Notes: generated by a model from the letters alone, not told the origin. Numbered from the stretch's first letter, positions 1 to 9,090 are shown. The stretch: DNA of 64,000 nt from Rufibacter sp. DG15C (GCF_001577755.1 NZ_CP010776.1:2790001-2854000); one strand, 5' to 3'. Numbers and translations are program-made.

Positions 1-2
1 TG

Positions 3-608
3 GTACTGGGCAATTTTACGGCCTTATTGCAACAGGACATCAAACGCCTGATGGCCTATTCTTCCATTGCGCACGCGGGCTTTTTGTTGGTGACTTTGCT
101 GTGGGGCGGAAGCGCTTCAGCTTCTACCATTTTATTCTATGCCACGGTCTTACTGTTCTCCAACATGGGTTTCTTTCTGGTTATCCAGTTGCTGCAGAAT
201 GCCACTGGGTCAGCGGTGCTTAGTGATTGGGCCGGCTTAGGGAAGAAGGCGCCGTATGTGGGCGTGCTGGCCATGGTCTTTCTCATCAGCTTGATTGGCT
301 TGCCGCCTACGGGTGGGTTTGTGGCCAAGCTGTTGGTGTTCTCCCAGTTATGGGAGGGTTATCAGGTCACCGGACAATTAGTATTTTTTCTTTTGCTACT
401 AGGGGCACTCTTGCTTACCGCCGTGGCGTTGTATTACTATCTCAAGGTTCCCTTCACGCTTTTCATGCGCGGAAAGGAATACGGACAGAAAATAGCTTTT
501 CCTCTGGGGGCTTACTTATTTTTAGGCTTACTTTGCATACCGGTTCTGCTCTCCTTCTTTAAGGCAGACTGGTTGGTGAAAGTCCTGGAACAAGTGCTTT
601 CCCTTTAA
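3..608 (+). CDS. nuoN: NADH-quinone oxidoreductase subunit N, 3' part (5' end outside window)
   Basis: This is the C-terminal part of the antiporter-like proton-pumping subunit N of respiratory complex I, an integral inner-membrane protein. The frame is open from the left edge, and the first visible residues lead into the family motif LKRLMAYSSIAHAG-like (here IKRLMAYSSIAHAG), which is typical of NuoN. About 200 residues remain, with five or so hydrophobic segments and the GLPPTGGFVAK loop (around nt 297-326) conserved in NuoN. It ends 13 bp before the next gene, which may be co-transcribed. It is almost certainly the last gene of a nuo operon lying to the left, since nuoN is usually distal. 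Only the family assignment is inferred; the truncation is purely the window edge. Confidence 0.93.
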   Translation, partial: VLGNFTALLQQDIKRLMAYSSIAHAGFLLVTLLWGGSASASTILFYATVLLFSNMGFFLVIQLLQNATGSAVLSDWAGLGKKAPYVGVLAMVFLISLIGLPPTGGFVAKLLVFSQLWEGYQVTGQLVFFLLLLGALLLTAVALYYYLKVPFTLFMRGKEYGQKIAFPLGAYLFLGLLCIPVLLSFFKADWLVKVLEQVLSL

Positions 609-621
609 TTGATTCAGTCTT

Positions 622-2514
622 ATGAGTGACGCAATAAAACACGAGTGCGGTATTGCCCTGATTCGCCTTCGCAAGCCCCTTGACTACTACGCCCAGAAAT
701 ACGGGACTCCCATGTACGCCTTGCACAAGATGTACCTGCTCATGGAGAAACAGCATAATAGGGGACAAGATGGCGCAGGGTTGGCCAGTATTAAAATTGA
801 CACCAAACCCGGCACTGAGTACATAGCCCGCTACCGCTCCGTCAAGACCAAGGCCATTGACGCCATCTTCGGGAAGATCAGCGAGAAGTACGGCAAACTA
901 CTCCGCAAAAACCCCGAAGCCGCCAAAGATGTAGACTGGCTCCGCGACAACCTTCCTTTTCTGGGTGATGTGTACCTGGGCCACCTTCGCTACGGCACCC
1001 ACGGCGAAAACTCAGTAGACAACTGCCATCCCATGCTACGGGAGAACAACTGGCGCAACAGAAGCCTGGCCGTGGCCGGTAACTTCAACATGACCAACGT
1101 AGACGAGCTCTTCAACGTCCTCACCAACCTAGGTCAGCATCCTAAGCAGAAAATAGACACCGTCACGGTGCTGGAGAAAATAGGTCACTTCTTAGACGAG
1201 GAAAACCAACGCCTCTTTGACTACTACAAACCTGACCACAACAACGAGGAAATCACCCACCTTATAGAAGAAAACCTGGACCTGCAACGCGTGCTGCGCC
1301 GGGCCTGCAAGGATTTTGACGGCGGCTACGCCATGGCGGGGATGACGGGGTACGGTGCTTCGTTTGTAGTGCGTGACCCATCCGGGATTAGACCAGCGTA
1401 TTATTATGTGGATGATGAAGTGGTCGTAGTCGCTTCTGAGAAACCCGCCATCAAGACTGCCTTTGGCGTAGATTACAGCCAAATCAAGGAAATCACCCCG
1501 GGCCACGCCCTCATTATCAACAAGAACGGCACCACCTCTGAGCGCGAAGTGTTGCCGGCCCTAGAGAAAAAATCCTGCAGCTTTGAGCGCATCTATTTCT
1601 CCAGAGGCAATGACCCAGAGATTTACCAGGAGCGCAAAGCCCTGGGCAAACTACTCTGTCCGCAGATCCTAAAGGCCATCAACCACGATCTGGAAAACAC
1701 CGTTTTCTCCTACATCCCCAACACTGCCGAGACCTCTTACTACGGCATGATGGATGGCATTGAGGATTACCTTCGCAGTTACCGCAAGCAAGCCATCACG
1801 GAAGCCGGCAACGACCCCGAGAAACTGGAAACCATCCTTTCCTTTAAGCCACGGGTGGAGAAACTGGTGATCAAAGACGCCAAGCTCAGAACCTTCATCA
1901 CCGACAATGACCACCGCGATGACCTGGTGGCCCACGTGTATGACACTACCTATGAAGTGGTGAAAAAAGGCGTAGACACGGTAGTAGTGATTGACGACTC
2001 CATTGTCCGCGGCACTACTTTGGAGAAAAGCATCATCAAAATGCTGGACCGGCTGGGCCCTAAGAAAATCATCATCGTGTCCTGTGCGCCGCAGATCAGG
2101 TACCCAGATTGCTACGGTATTGACATGTCCAAGATGAAGGAGTTTGTGGCCTTCAGGGCATTGATGGGCCTGTTGAAAGACAACAACAAAGAAAATCTGG
2201 CCGAGGAGGTGTATGAACAATGCCGCCAAGCCGCGGGCACTTCGGCTTTCAAGGAGAAGAACTTCGTGCAGGCGCTGTATGAGGCCTTCTCTTACGAAGA
2301 GGTGAGTGCCAAGGTAGCCGAAATTGTCACCGCCAAAGGTATTCAAGCCGAGGTGGAAGTCATCTTTCAGACCGTAGACTCATTACACGAAGCCTGCCCG
2401 AACCATCTAGGCGACTGGTACTTTACGGGGAATTACCCAACTCCTGGCGGTACCAAAGTGGTAAACCGCGCCTTCATGAACTACATGGAGAAAAGCGAGG
2501 CCAGGGCGTATTAA
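622..2514 (+). CDS. Long PurF-like class II glutamine amidotransferase / amidophosphoribosyltransferase
   Basis: A 630-residue protein related to PurF, which makes phosphoribosylamine from PRPP and glutamine in the first step of purine synthesis. Residue Cys9 in HECGIALI is placed like the PurF catalytic cysteine exposed after cleavage of a short propeptide. The sequence HNRGQDGAGLASI and the RYGTHG segment fit the glutaminase domain. The PRPP loop VVVIDDSIVRGTT sits at about residues 454-466. Classic PurF is about 470-510 residues; the extra length is spread through the phosphoribosyltransferase half, and long forms of this kind are known in Bacteroidota. It may be the purine enzyme itself or a paralogue, and I cannot tell without knowing whether a short purF exists elsewhere. 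The ATG start is 13 bp after nuoN, and a strong hairpin plus a PAL element follow. Confidence 0.85.
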   Translation: MSDAIKHECGIALIRLRKPLDYYAQKYGTPMYALHKMYLLMEKQHNRGQDGAGLASIKIDTKPGTEYIARYRSVKTKAIDAIFGKISEKYGKLLRKNPEAAKDVDWLRDNLPFLGDVYLGHLRYGTHGENSVDNCHPMLRENNWRNRSLAVAGNFNMTNVDELFNVLTNLGQHPKQKIDTVTVLEKIGHFLDEENQRLFDYYKPDHNNEEITHLIEENLDLQRVLRRACKDFDGGYAMAGMTGYGASFVVRDPSGIRPAYYYVDDEVVVVASEKPAIKTAFGVDYSQIKEITPGHALIINKNGTTSEREVLPALEKKSCSFERIYFSRGNDPEIYQERKALGKLLCPQILKAINHDLENTVFSYIPNTAETSYYGMMDGIEDYLRSYRKQAITEAGNDPEKLETILSFKPRVEKLVIKDAKLRTFITDNDHRDDLVAHVYDTTYEVVKKGVDTVVVIDDSIVRGTTLEKSIIKMLDRLGPKKIIIVSCAPQIRYPDCYGIDMSKMKEFVAFRALMGLLKDNNKENLAEEVYEQCRQAAGTSAFKEKNFVQALYEAFSYEEVSAKVAEIVTAKGIQAEVEVIFQTVDSLHEACPNHLGDWYFTGNYPTPGGTKVVNRAFMNYMEKSEARAY

Positions 2515-2578
2515 TGTGCTGATTTTTCAATGTGCTGATGTGCTAGTTTTCAGCATACTACATGTGATAATTTAAAAA

Positions 2579-2614
2579 CGAAGAGGGCCGATTCATTGGA
2601 ATCGGCCCTCTTCG
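2579..2614. terminator. Bidirectional intrinsic terminator
   Basis: A 16-bp perfect stem (2579-2594 with 2599-2614) around an ATTG loop, preceded by an A-run and followed by a T-run, lies between two convergent genes. Its right-hand CGTTTTT is also the left arm of the adjacent PAL palindrome, so the two hairpins cannot form together. Confidence 0.85.
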
Positions 2615-2649
2615 TTTTTGGACTCTTTTTGGAAAAATAGGCCAAAAAC
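2614..2649. repeat. PAL palindrome copy 1
   Basis: Arms GTTTTTGG and CCAAAAAC with a central TTGGAAAAA part. It lies between convergent genes and shares its left arm with the preceding terminator. Confidence 0.8.
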
Positions 2650-2652
2650 AGA

Positions 2653-5600
2653 TTACTGTTTTATAAACCGTAGCCGGTGAGTAACTCTGTTTTGGCTTAC
2701 TTGTAAATAATAAGTACCGCTAGGTAAATGCTTTACACTCACCTTAGCAAAAGTATCCTCAGCCACAGGCGAATTTGAATAGACCTTCTGTCCAGTCGCG
2801 TTAAAGATTTGCACTTGGGTAGTGGCTCCTAATGCAAGACCAGATAAATGTAATTCGTCCTGCGCTGGATTTGGATATAAGGAAAGCTGAATTGACAGAG
2901 GAATGATACTCGCATGAATGGTCACAGTCTTGCTTAGCTCAAATGCACCATCCATATCAATCTGCTTAATTCTGTAGTAAGTTAATTGATTAGTAGGAAG
3001 CGCATGAACAAACTTGTAGTTCTGAACCGTGTTGCTGTTGCCCGCGCCTTTCACAATTCCAGCCGGTTTAAAGGTTCTGCCATCAAAAGAATACTCTACC
3101 TCAAAGCGGTCGTTGTTTATTTCAGTGGCGGTGGCCCATTCTATCACATTCTTCTCTTGCTGGCGCTTGCCGGTCACATAAAGCCACGTCACTGGCAGCA
3201 GGCCTGTAGTCGCATTCCCTATACCCAGCTGTCCAAACTGGGTCATAAAACTACGTTTGGCATAACCGCCCATCACCGTACGACCTTCTTTATTAGCACC
3301 TTCTAAAACGCCACCGCCGGTAGACCAGTCTCTTCCCGTAACAGAGTTCTTTGGTCTCACCAGTAAAGCAAATTGGTTATCTGTAAGATTAGTGCATCCC
3401 CTAAGTGAAGCAACTGCGGTGTATGTCCCGGTAGCTGGAACGGCATTGGGTTCTACCAGCCACGTCCCTTCGGTTTGCATGCTGGTATAATAGACATCAT
3501 TTTCCTCTAAGAGCATATCGCTGTCTTGGTGGTTGGTCAAGGGATTGAAGCTTACCAAAATGCTTTGAAAGCCATTTCCCGTAAGGTCATTAGACGTAAG
3601 GTCCAGCGTCCGTTTACCGTTTGCACTTCCTACCGGGAATTGGTAGACACCAGTATTCCCAATTGCTCTTCTGAGGTTGCCTTGGATGTATAATGCCGTG
3701 TCTACAATTGCCAGTGCAGAAGGACTGGTAGAAGCTATGGAAAGCTCTTTTGTGTCTGTTTTGAAAAAGCCACTCTTTAAGGTAAACGTACCAGTGACGG
3801 CCACAGAATTGGAGAGCGTTACACCATTACCGGTCTTGGCAACCAGCAAATTCGCTACAGTGGCAGGTAGGCCATTCCCGCTAACCATGTCAGAGGTGCC
3901 AATGAAGCCGTAATTTGCGCCAGAGGAAAAAGTTCTGTTGCCACTCACCCGGATGTTACCATCTAGCGAGCCTGTCCCGCTGGTTTTGATTCCTTGGGGA
4001 GATCCATATAATATAGTTGCTCCTGGTTGTACCGTAAAATTGCCGGTACCAGCAATGGTTCTAGTTGATACTACTTGAAAGACAGTAGGTGCATTCACGG
4101 ATAGCGTGCCACTCACATCAAAATTGGCGTTGGAAGTAAGATTACTTTCCCCATCTCTGGTATTGGCCTGTGCTGCGTTGAGTTGTAAATTGTAATAGGT
4201 GATTTTCTTGGAGGCACCATAGGTACCCCGTATACTTTGCGTCTGGCCATTAACTGTGCCATAATACTCAATGGTGCCGCCGGTCAGGTTATAAGGATTG
4301 TTGACGCCGGTTAATTCTGGCAACGTTCCCGTGCTTTTACCCAAACGCAACGTACCACCTGTCATGACAAGTCCGCCATCGCCTTTCAAGGATTTGTTGC
4401 TGGCGTCTAAAATGGCATTGGGCATAATCACCACGTTCTGCGTGATGGTGGTAGTGCTAGAGATTGTTTTGGCATTTGCCCCTAAGGTATTGTTTCCGCT
4501 TACTATCAAGGTTGGGTACGTACCGCCCTTCAAGGTCTGTGTGCCATTGCCCGCCAGTTCAATAGTACCAATAGTGATGTCATGGGTTCCTGACAGTTGC
4601 GGCACCGATACATTCAGCATTTGTATTTGGTACAAACCTCCTCGCATCACCAGTTTACCCGTACCAGTCACATCTGCATTCGCAGTGCCTAGCAACTTAC
4701 CCTGCCGGATCTCAAGCCGACCACCGTCAGGAGCCAAGGCGGTATTGTTAGAGATGTTGATACCGCTGGTTAAGGTGACGGAAGTGGGGTTATCTATGAT
4801 CACGATTTTGCCGCTGGCGGTACTAGTAAACACATTACCAGTTTGCTGCGGCACTTGACCGCTATAAATGAAGGTGGCTACTTGGTTAAAAGTGCGTCTA
4901 GTGTCTGTCACCTGCACATTCCCAGATGTACCTGTGGCATTGATTCCTTGTGCGCTAGTAATGTGCAAAGTACCACCTTGGTCTAGCCTGAAATATCCTT
5001 GACCCAAAATAACATAACCATTACCAGTGCCATCTACCCCGAAATCCAAAGCCGCACCGTTCTCTACCGTGACAGTACCCGCGTAAACAGAGTTATTTTG
5101 ATTAAGTGCTAAATTGTTAGCTAAACGCGCTTTACTACCGGTCTTTACGGTCAGTGAAACATGGTTCAGTTGTCCTGCTACGCTAATCGTTTGCCAATCG
5201 GTCCCTGTTAATTTAATTCCACTGGTACTAGTGCTTACCGTAGCGCTGTTGACTATGCTAGAAGTATTATCTACCAAAAGGTTTTCTTTCACCTCAAGCA
5301 AGGTAACGGCCGTTGCACTGGCAGTTTGGTTCAGTTGCAGAACTGTGCTATTTGCCATTTGCAGATCTTGCCCAACTACCAACGTACTGGTTCCATTGCT
5401 TTGATTTTGGCCAAAATAAGTACCACCAGATAAGGTAAGATGCTGCCCAAAATTAACCTGGCTATTTCCAGGAGATAGCAATAAAGAAGAAGTGGAAGGC
5501 AGCGAGAAATTGGTGGTAGAATAAGCCAGAGAGGCAGCACTGTTTATTAATTGCCACTGAGAACTTGTCTTGGAAAGTGCGATGCTCAATTTACCTAAAA

Positions 5601-6201
5601 GATACCCATTGGCTTGGATAGTCATTAATGACGGAGCGAAAAGCACCGCATTGGAAAGCGCATCTTCTATCCGTATTTCTGAGGTTGGGTCTAGCTGTTC
5701 TGTTCCTGCCCAAATGGTAGATTGCGCTTGATAGGTAGCAGATTTAATGGTGAGTTTTGCGCTAGCCCCCAACTTAAGAGTACCTTTTGAATGGACATCT
5801 CCTTGCATCAAAAGCGTGGCGCCAGATTCAATGGACAGAAGTGTATTAGTAGTTAAATAGGCTGAGGGATGTATAGTAGCAGTTTGTTGGACAGTCACAA
5901 ATACTTTATCCACTTCTAATGTGCCTTCCATTTGGACCGCGTGCTGCACATATAAAGTTGAATTGGCAGGCAAAGGATAAGAAGCCGGCACCCATGTACT
6001 ATTCGTGGTGAATTGCTCTAATTGCGCGGTTCCTGTTACCTGACCGATTGTACCACCAGAGGTAGTTCTGTAATCGCCTGCCCCGTACACTGGAGTGGTT
6101 TGCGCTAAAACAGAGCCACACCTGAAAATGGAAAAAGCCCATACCAACATCCAAACTTTGAACGAAGCAGAGCTTCTGCTTTTTGGTAATTGATCTTTCA
6201 T
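2653..6201 (-). CDS. Secreted T9SS type A sorting-domain protein, adhesin-like
   Basis: A 1182-residue extracellular or cell-surface protein. A signal peptide covers about residues 1-33, ending near SVLAQ. The next 950 or so residues are low-complexity, rich in Thr, Gly, Asn and Ser, with repeated short beta-type motifs such as GNGTQTL and GTGNF, resembling beta-helix adhesins. About residues 1020-1090 hold a segment typical of Bacteroidota surface proteins (LPVTWLYVTGKRQQEKNVIEW and EINNDRFEVEYSFDG). The last 75 or so residues form a type A T9SS sorting domain (LYPNPAQDELHLSG, then LPSGTYYLQV). No catalytic domain is visible. The gene is monocistronic, with a bidirectional terminator downstream and 386 bp of divergent intergenic DNA upstream. 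Ligand or function is unknown. Confidence 0.88.
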   Translation of the reverse strand: MKDQLPKSRSSASFKVWMLVWAFSIFRCGSVLAQTTPVYGAGDYRTTSGGTIGQVTGTAQLEQFTTNSTWVPASYPLPANSTLYVQHAVQMEGTLEVDKVFVTVQQTATIHPSAYLTTNTLLSIESGATLLMQGDVHSKGTLKLGASAKLTIKSATYQAQSTIWAGTEQLDPTSEIRIEDALSNAVLFAPSLMTIQANGYLLGKLSIALSKTSSQWQLINSAASLAYSTTNFSLPSTSSLLLSPGNSQVNFGQHLTLSGGTYFGQNQSNGTSTLVVGQDLQMANSTVLQLNQTASATAVTLLEVKENLLVDNTSSIVNSATVSTSTSGIKLTGTDWQTISVAGQLNHVSLTVKTGSKARLANNLALNQNNSVYAGTVTVENGAALDFGVDGTGNGYVILGQGYFRLDQGGTLHITSAQGINATGTSGNVQVTDTRRTFNQVATFIYSGQVPQQTGNVFTSTASGKIVIIDNPTSVTLTSGINISNNTALAPDGGRLEIRQGKLLGTANADVTGTGKLVMRGGLYQIQMLNVSVPQLSGTHDITIGTIELAGNGTQTLKGGTYPTLIVSGNNTLGANAKTISSTTTITQNVVIMPNAILDASNKSLKGDGGLVMTGGTLRLGKSTGTLPELTGVNNPYNLTGGTIEYYGTVNGQTQSIRGTYGASKKITYYNLQLNAAQANTRDGESNLTSNANFDVSGTLSVNAPTVFQVVSTRTIAGTGNFTVQPGATILYGSPQGIKTSGTGSLDGNIRVSGNRTFSSGANYGFIGTSDMVSGNGLPATVANLLVAKTGNGVTLSNSVAVTGTFTLKSGFFKTDTKELSIASTSPSALAIVDTALYIQGNLRRAIGNTGVYQFPVGSANGKRTLDLTSNDLTGNGFQSILVSFNPLTNHQDSDMLLEENDVYYTSMQTEGTWLVEPNAVPATGTYTAVASLRGCTNLTDNQFALLVRPKNSVTGRDWSTGGGVLEGANKEGRTVMGGYAKRSFMTQFGQLGIGNATTGLLPVTWLYVTGKRQQEKNVIEWATATEINNDRFEVEYSFDGRTFKPAGIVKGAGNSNTVQNYKFVHALPTNQLTYYRIKQIDMDGAFELSKTVTIHASIIPLSIQLSLYPNPAQDELHLSGLALGATTQVQIFNATGQKVYSNSPVAEDTFAKVSVKHLPSGTYYLQVSQNRVTHRLRFIKQ

Positions 6202-6587
6202 TTAATCTTTAATATTTGATTGAAAATTTTATTTGTCGCTTAACTTAAACTGCTAACTACTAGTTCAATAAGGACTGAGAATTTTACTGTCTGATAAATT
6301 TAGAAAGGTGAATAGGGGAATTTGAACTATAAAAAAATACCTTGCTAGGATTATCAGTTTATAGTCTAATCTCCAGGAAATAGGCCAAAATGAAGAATGG
6401 ATGGCAGGGTAATCTTGGTATACAAAATCCTTCGATCCAAAATTTATAGGACACCTAGTCTAAGCGTTAGGGCAGGAGCAACCATAGTGTTAAACTTTGC
6501 CATTAGCAATTTCCCAGCTCCCAGATAAAATCAGTAGGTTTGCAACTAGACAGGCAGGGGCGGAGAGGAGAAGGCTGACCCGGCGCA
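6202..6587. other. Divergent intergenic region without a gene
   Basis: AT-rich spacer between the T9SS protein (minus) and corA (plus), presumably holding both promoters. A degenerate half of a PAL palindrome (CCAGGAAATAGGCCAAAA) is visible near 6372-6390. I see no convincing riboswitch for the magnesium transporter gene. Confidence 0.5.
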
Positions 6588-7556
6588 ATGGACAGGCGTA
6601 TGATAAGATGTTTCTATTTAAAAGACGGCGAGCTGACCTGGGAGAAAAACCCAGAGACGTTTGACGCGCCAGAAGACAAAGGTCGCATCATCTGGGTAGA
6701 CCTGCAGGCGCCCTCAGACCATGAGCAACGCCGGGTAGAAGAAGCCTTCGGGATTGAGTTGTTCACCCAGCAAGAGGCCGCCGAGATTGAAAGCTCCTCA
6801 CGTTATTTTGAGGACGAGGGCGGGTTCTTTGAAGCCAACACGGCCTTTGTCATGCACCAGGACGGCTCCTACATCACGCGCCAAGTTTCCTTTATTCTAC
6901 AAAGAGACATCCTTTTCACCATGCGCCGTACGGACCTCAAGTCCTTCGGGGAGACGGTGCGCAAGATGAAGACCTTCAAAGGCACCACCATTAGGGCTAT
7001 TCAGGTCTGGCTGTTGCTGTTAGAGACCCAGATTGACAACGACGCCGACTTTATTGAGCACCTCACCCGCACTACCAACGTGATCAGTAAGCGCCTGGTA
7101 AAAGAGCAGTCTATTGAGGAAGAGGTCTTGATCAGGATCACCGAACTTCAGGAAAACACCATCCTCATCCGGGAGAGCATCGTGGATAAGCAACGGTTGG
7201 TTTCTTCCTTGCTCAGATCTTTCGCTGTTGATGAGCCTGAGAAGGAGCGTTTGCGCATTGTCATCAAAGACATTAACTCGCTTTTGCAACATACCCAGTT
7301 CAGCTTTGAGCGTCTGGAGTACTTGCAGAACACCTTCCTGGGTTTGGTGAACATTGAGCAGAACAAGGTCATCAAAATCTTCACGGTAGTAACCGTAGTG
7401 TTCATGCCGCCTACGCTCATTGCCAGCATCTACGGCATGAACTTTAAATTCATGCCCGAACTCAATTGGGTAGGAGGTTACCCGTTTGCCCTACTATTGA
7501 TGTTGCTGGCTTCCATGGGCTTCTTGTGGTATTTCAGGAGGAAGAAGTGGTTGTAG
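6588..7556 (+). CDS. corA: CorA family magnesium/divalent cation channel
   Basis: A 322-residue inner-membrane Mg2+ (possibly Co2+/Ni2+) channel of the CorA family, acting as a pentamer. The large N-terminal cytosolic part is followed by a long helical region (about residues 170-260) and two C-terminal transmembrane helices. The signature YGMN selectivity motif lies at about residues 282-285, between the helices. The length matches the family. The protein ends with the expected basic tail (WYFRRKKWL). It starts at the ATG following a purine-rich stretch (GGAGAGGAGAAGG) about 20 nt upstream. It converges on the VLRF1-like gene with a 61-bp gap that contains no PAL element. Confidence 0.9.
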   Translation: MDRRMIRCFYLKDGELTWEKNPETFDAPEDKGRIIWVDLQAPSDHEQRRVEEAFGIELFTQQEAAEIESSSRYFEDEGGFFEANTAFVMHQDGSYITRQVSFILQRDILFTMRRTDLKSFGETVRKMKTFKGTTIRAIQVWLLLLETQIDNDADFIEHLTRTTNVISKRLVKEQSIEEEVLIRITELQENTILIRESIVDKQRLVSSLLRSFAVDEPEKERLRIVIKDINSLLQHTQFSFERLEYLQNTFLGLVNIEQNKVIKIFTVVTVVFMPPTLIASIYGMNFKFMPELNWVGGYPFALLLMLLASMGFLWYFRRKKWL

Positions 7557-7588
7557 CCTTGAGGTGACAAGGCAAAATATGCAGAGGG

Positions 7589-7632
7589 GAGGAGCTGGAG
7601 CGGTCAAGGAAAATGGCCTAGTCCAGCTCCTC
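7589..7632. terminator. Possible hairpin at a convergent gene junction
   Basis: An 11-bp perfect inverted repeat (GAGGAGCTGGA at 7589-7599, TCCAGCTCCTC at 7622-7632) whose right arm overlaps the 3' end of the minus-strand gene. There is no clear T-run, so termination is only a possibility. Confidence 0.35.
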
Positions 7633-8373
7633 TTCTTCGTTTAGGTCTTCGGGGTCTTCTATATTCTCAAAATCTTCTTCTTCCTCGTCCTCTTCTTGTC
7701 CGTTTACGCCGCGCAGTAGTTTTTTCACCAATTCTTCCTGGGCAGGTTCATAGATGAGTTCGCCTTTCTGCAGGAAGCGGTTGATGTTGAGCATGACCTC
7801 ATAGATGGGCGTGTGCACGTGCTTCGGGATTTTGAAGATGCGCTCATCGCGTTTATCAAAAGGCGTTTTTACGTGTGAGTCGAAGAGGTAGGGCACCAAA
7901 ATCTTGGAGACGCTCATGCAAATGCGGTGCACCTGGTGGTCTTCAAAATACTCCTGCAAGCGTTCGTTGATGTTCTCAAAAAACTCCACCGTCTCGCCCA
8001 ATCGTACCCGTGACCCCGCTCTGCTCTTGCCCTTGGTCTTGAGGTGTTTAATCTGGCTCTTTCCCTGCTTTTTGCGCACCATATATGCCCTGAAGACCTT
8101 GTGATTCAAGTTAAAACCGTCTTCAAAATAACCCATGGCGCAACTCCCACTCTGCACCAGCAGAATGACATAATGCACGCTCTCAGCTTCTTCAATTAAT
8201 GCATGATTTGGCGGCGGAAGGGTGATGGGCAACCGGAAGAACGCTAATTCCTTCTCTTGCGCATCTACCAGCACCATGCGGTGTTTGCCATGGTCATACA
8301 CAGACCTAACCGCCGATTGGTGAATGTTCTGAAGAATTTGGGCAGAGGCGTCCCTGTTGAAGAAGCGGTTCAT
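7618..8373 (-). CDS. VLRF1-like (Vms1/ANKZF1-type) peptidyl-tRNA release factor homologue
   Basis: A 251-residue protein that I assign to the eRF1-related VLRF1 family, whose eukaryotic members Vms1/ANKZF1 release nascent chains from stalled 60S subunits. The diagnostic block is residues 91-107, HKVFRAYMVRKKQGKSQ, matching the family pattern of an aromatic/basic strand followed by a G-x-x-Q loop; Gln107 is the equivalent of the catalytic Gln. A second conserved block follows at 116-125 (KSRAGSRVRL) and then a helix (ETVEFFENINERL). The C-terminal 25 or so residues are nearly all Glu/Asp, and I see no zinc finger or ankyrin part. Ribosome rescue in this bacterium is inferred from the family. 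A PAL element separates it from the next minus-strand gene. Confidence 0.68.
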   Translation of the reverse strand: MNRFFNRDASAQILQNIHQSAVRSVYDHGKHRMVLVDAQEKELAFFRLPITLPPPNHALIEEAESVHYVILLVQSGSCAMGYFEDGFNLNHKVFRAYMVRKKQGKSQIKHLKTKGKSRAGSRVRLGETVEFFENINERLQEYFEDHQVHRICMSVSKILVPYLFDSHVKTPFDKRDERIFKIPKHVHTPIYEVMLNINRFLQKGELIYEPAQEELVKKLLRGVNGQEEDEEEEDFENIEDPEDLNEEEELD

Positions 8374-8387
8374 GGCTGGAAGAAAAG

Positions 8388-8425
8388 CGTTTTGGCCCTA
8401 ATTTCTAGAAAATGAGCCAAAAACG
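8388..8425. repeat. PAL palindrome copy 2
   Basis: Arms GTTTTGG and CCAAAAAC around a CTAG centre. It lies 3' of the minus-strand metallopeptidase-like gene and 5' of the VLRF1-like gene. Confidence 0.75.
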
Positions 8426-8436
8426 TTCAGCAATTG

Positions 8437-9090
8437 TTATCTAGGGTTGACGGTGCGCTTGATTTTGTCCCCTTGCGGGTGGGCCGCATGCGTGCAAGTC
8501 GCCGGGTCTGATTGGTGTAATGTCTTGCCTTCGCGGGTCATGTGGGAGCAAGGCCATGGATCAGTACCATGCGCAGAATGTTTGCAGGGCACTATAAAGT
8601 AATTTGACTCTTCGTCTAATTGCGCTATTCTATACTCTAAATGCTTAATGCGTTCCAGTTTGGCTAGGTTGGTCAATTCTTCTGTTTCACTTTTCTTTAG
8701 ATAATCCAACATGGCTAGCAAGATGGTCTTGTCCTGAGAATAGAGCGTCTCAATAGCGTATTTATCAGCGCCCACTTCCATGATGGTGTTCACTTGGGTC
8801 ATGTGTGCCGTAGTATCTTTTTTGAGTTTTCCTTTGCTTATATGCCCCCGTAAAAAATGACCGTACTCATGAGCTTGGTGGTAGGCTGTCACAAACGGTC
8901 CCACTTGTAATGCAAGGTTTGGGTTGTATTCAATCACTACGGCTTTGAGGCTGTCACTGTAGGTAACCTTGGCAATATCCTGTAAGTTGACGTTTGGGAC
9001 CAAAGGGGCAGGCGGCATCCATTTTTGAGCGAACGCGCTTGAGCTTAGGACTAATAATATGAGTAGAGCGTAAAAAACTTTTAGGGGCAT
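8437..9090 (-). CDS. Secreted zinc metallopeptidase-like protein (HEYGH)
   Basis: A 217-residue exported protein with a clear signal peptide (residues 1-21, ending AFAQ). The sequence HEYGHFLRGH at residues 74-83 contains the HExxH zinc-binding motif, and EVGAD at 105-109 sits where gluzincins supply the third ligand in an ExxAD-type helix, as in M48-like peptidases. The rest of the fold is short, so this could be a minimal peptidase or a degenerate relative. The C-terminal 50 or so residues are rich in His and Cys (PCKHSAHG, CSHMTREGK, CTHAAHP), suggesting extra metal binding. The substrate is unknown. It sits alone between two PAL elements, with 311 bp of upstream DNA. Confidence 0.6.
   Translation of the reverse strand: MPLKVFYALLILLVLSSSAFAQKWMPPAPLVPNVNLQDIAKVTYSDSLKAVVIEYNPNLALQVGPFVTAYHQAHEYGHFLRGHISKGKLKKDTTAHMTQVNTIMEVGADKYAIETLYSQDKTILLAMLDYLKKSETEELTNLAKLERIKHLEYRIAQLDEESNYFIVPCKHSAHGTDPWPCSHMTREGKTLHQSDPATCTHAAHPQGDKIKRTVNPR

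Noticed and set aside
1669-2346. Long minus-strand open frame inside the PurF-like gene
   Set aside because: It is the opposite strand of a conserved coding region and has no family resemblance or independent signals.
4298-4858. Plus-strand open frame inside the T9SS protein gene
   Set aside because: It is a shadow of low-complexity Thr/Gly/Val coding sequence on the other strand.
6202-6587. Magnesium riboswitch upstream of corA
   Set aside because: No M-box or ykoK-like pairing could be recognised in the leader.
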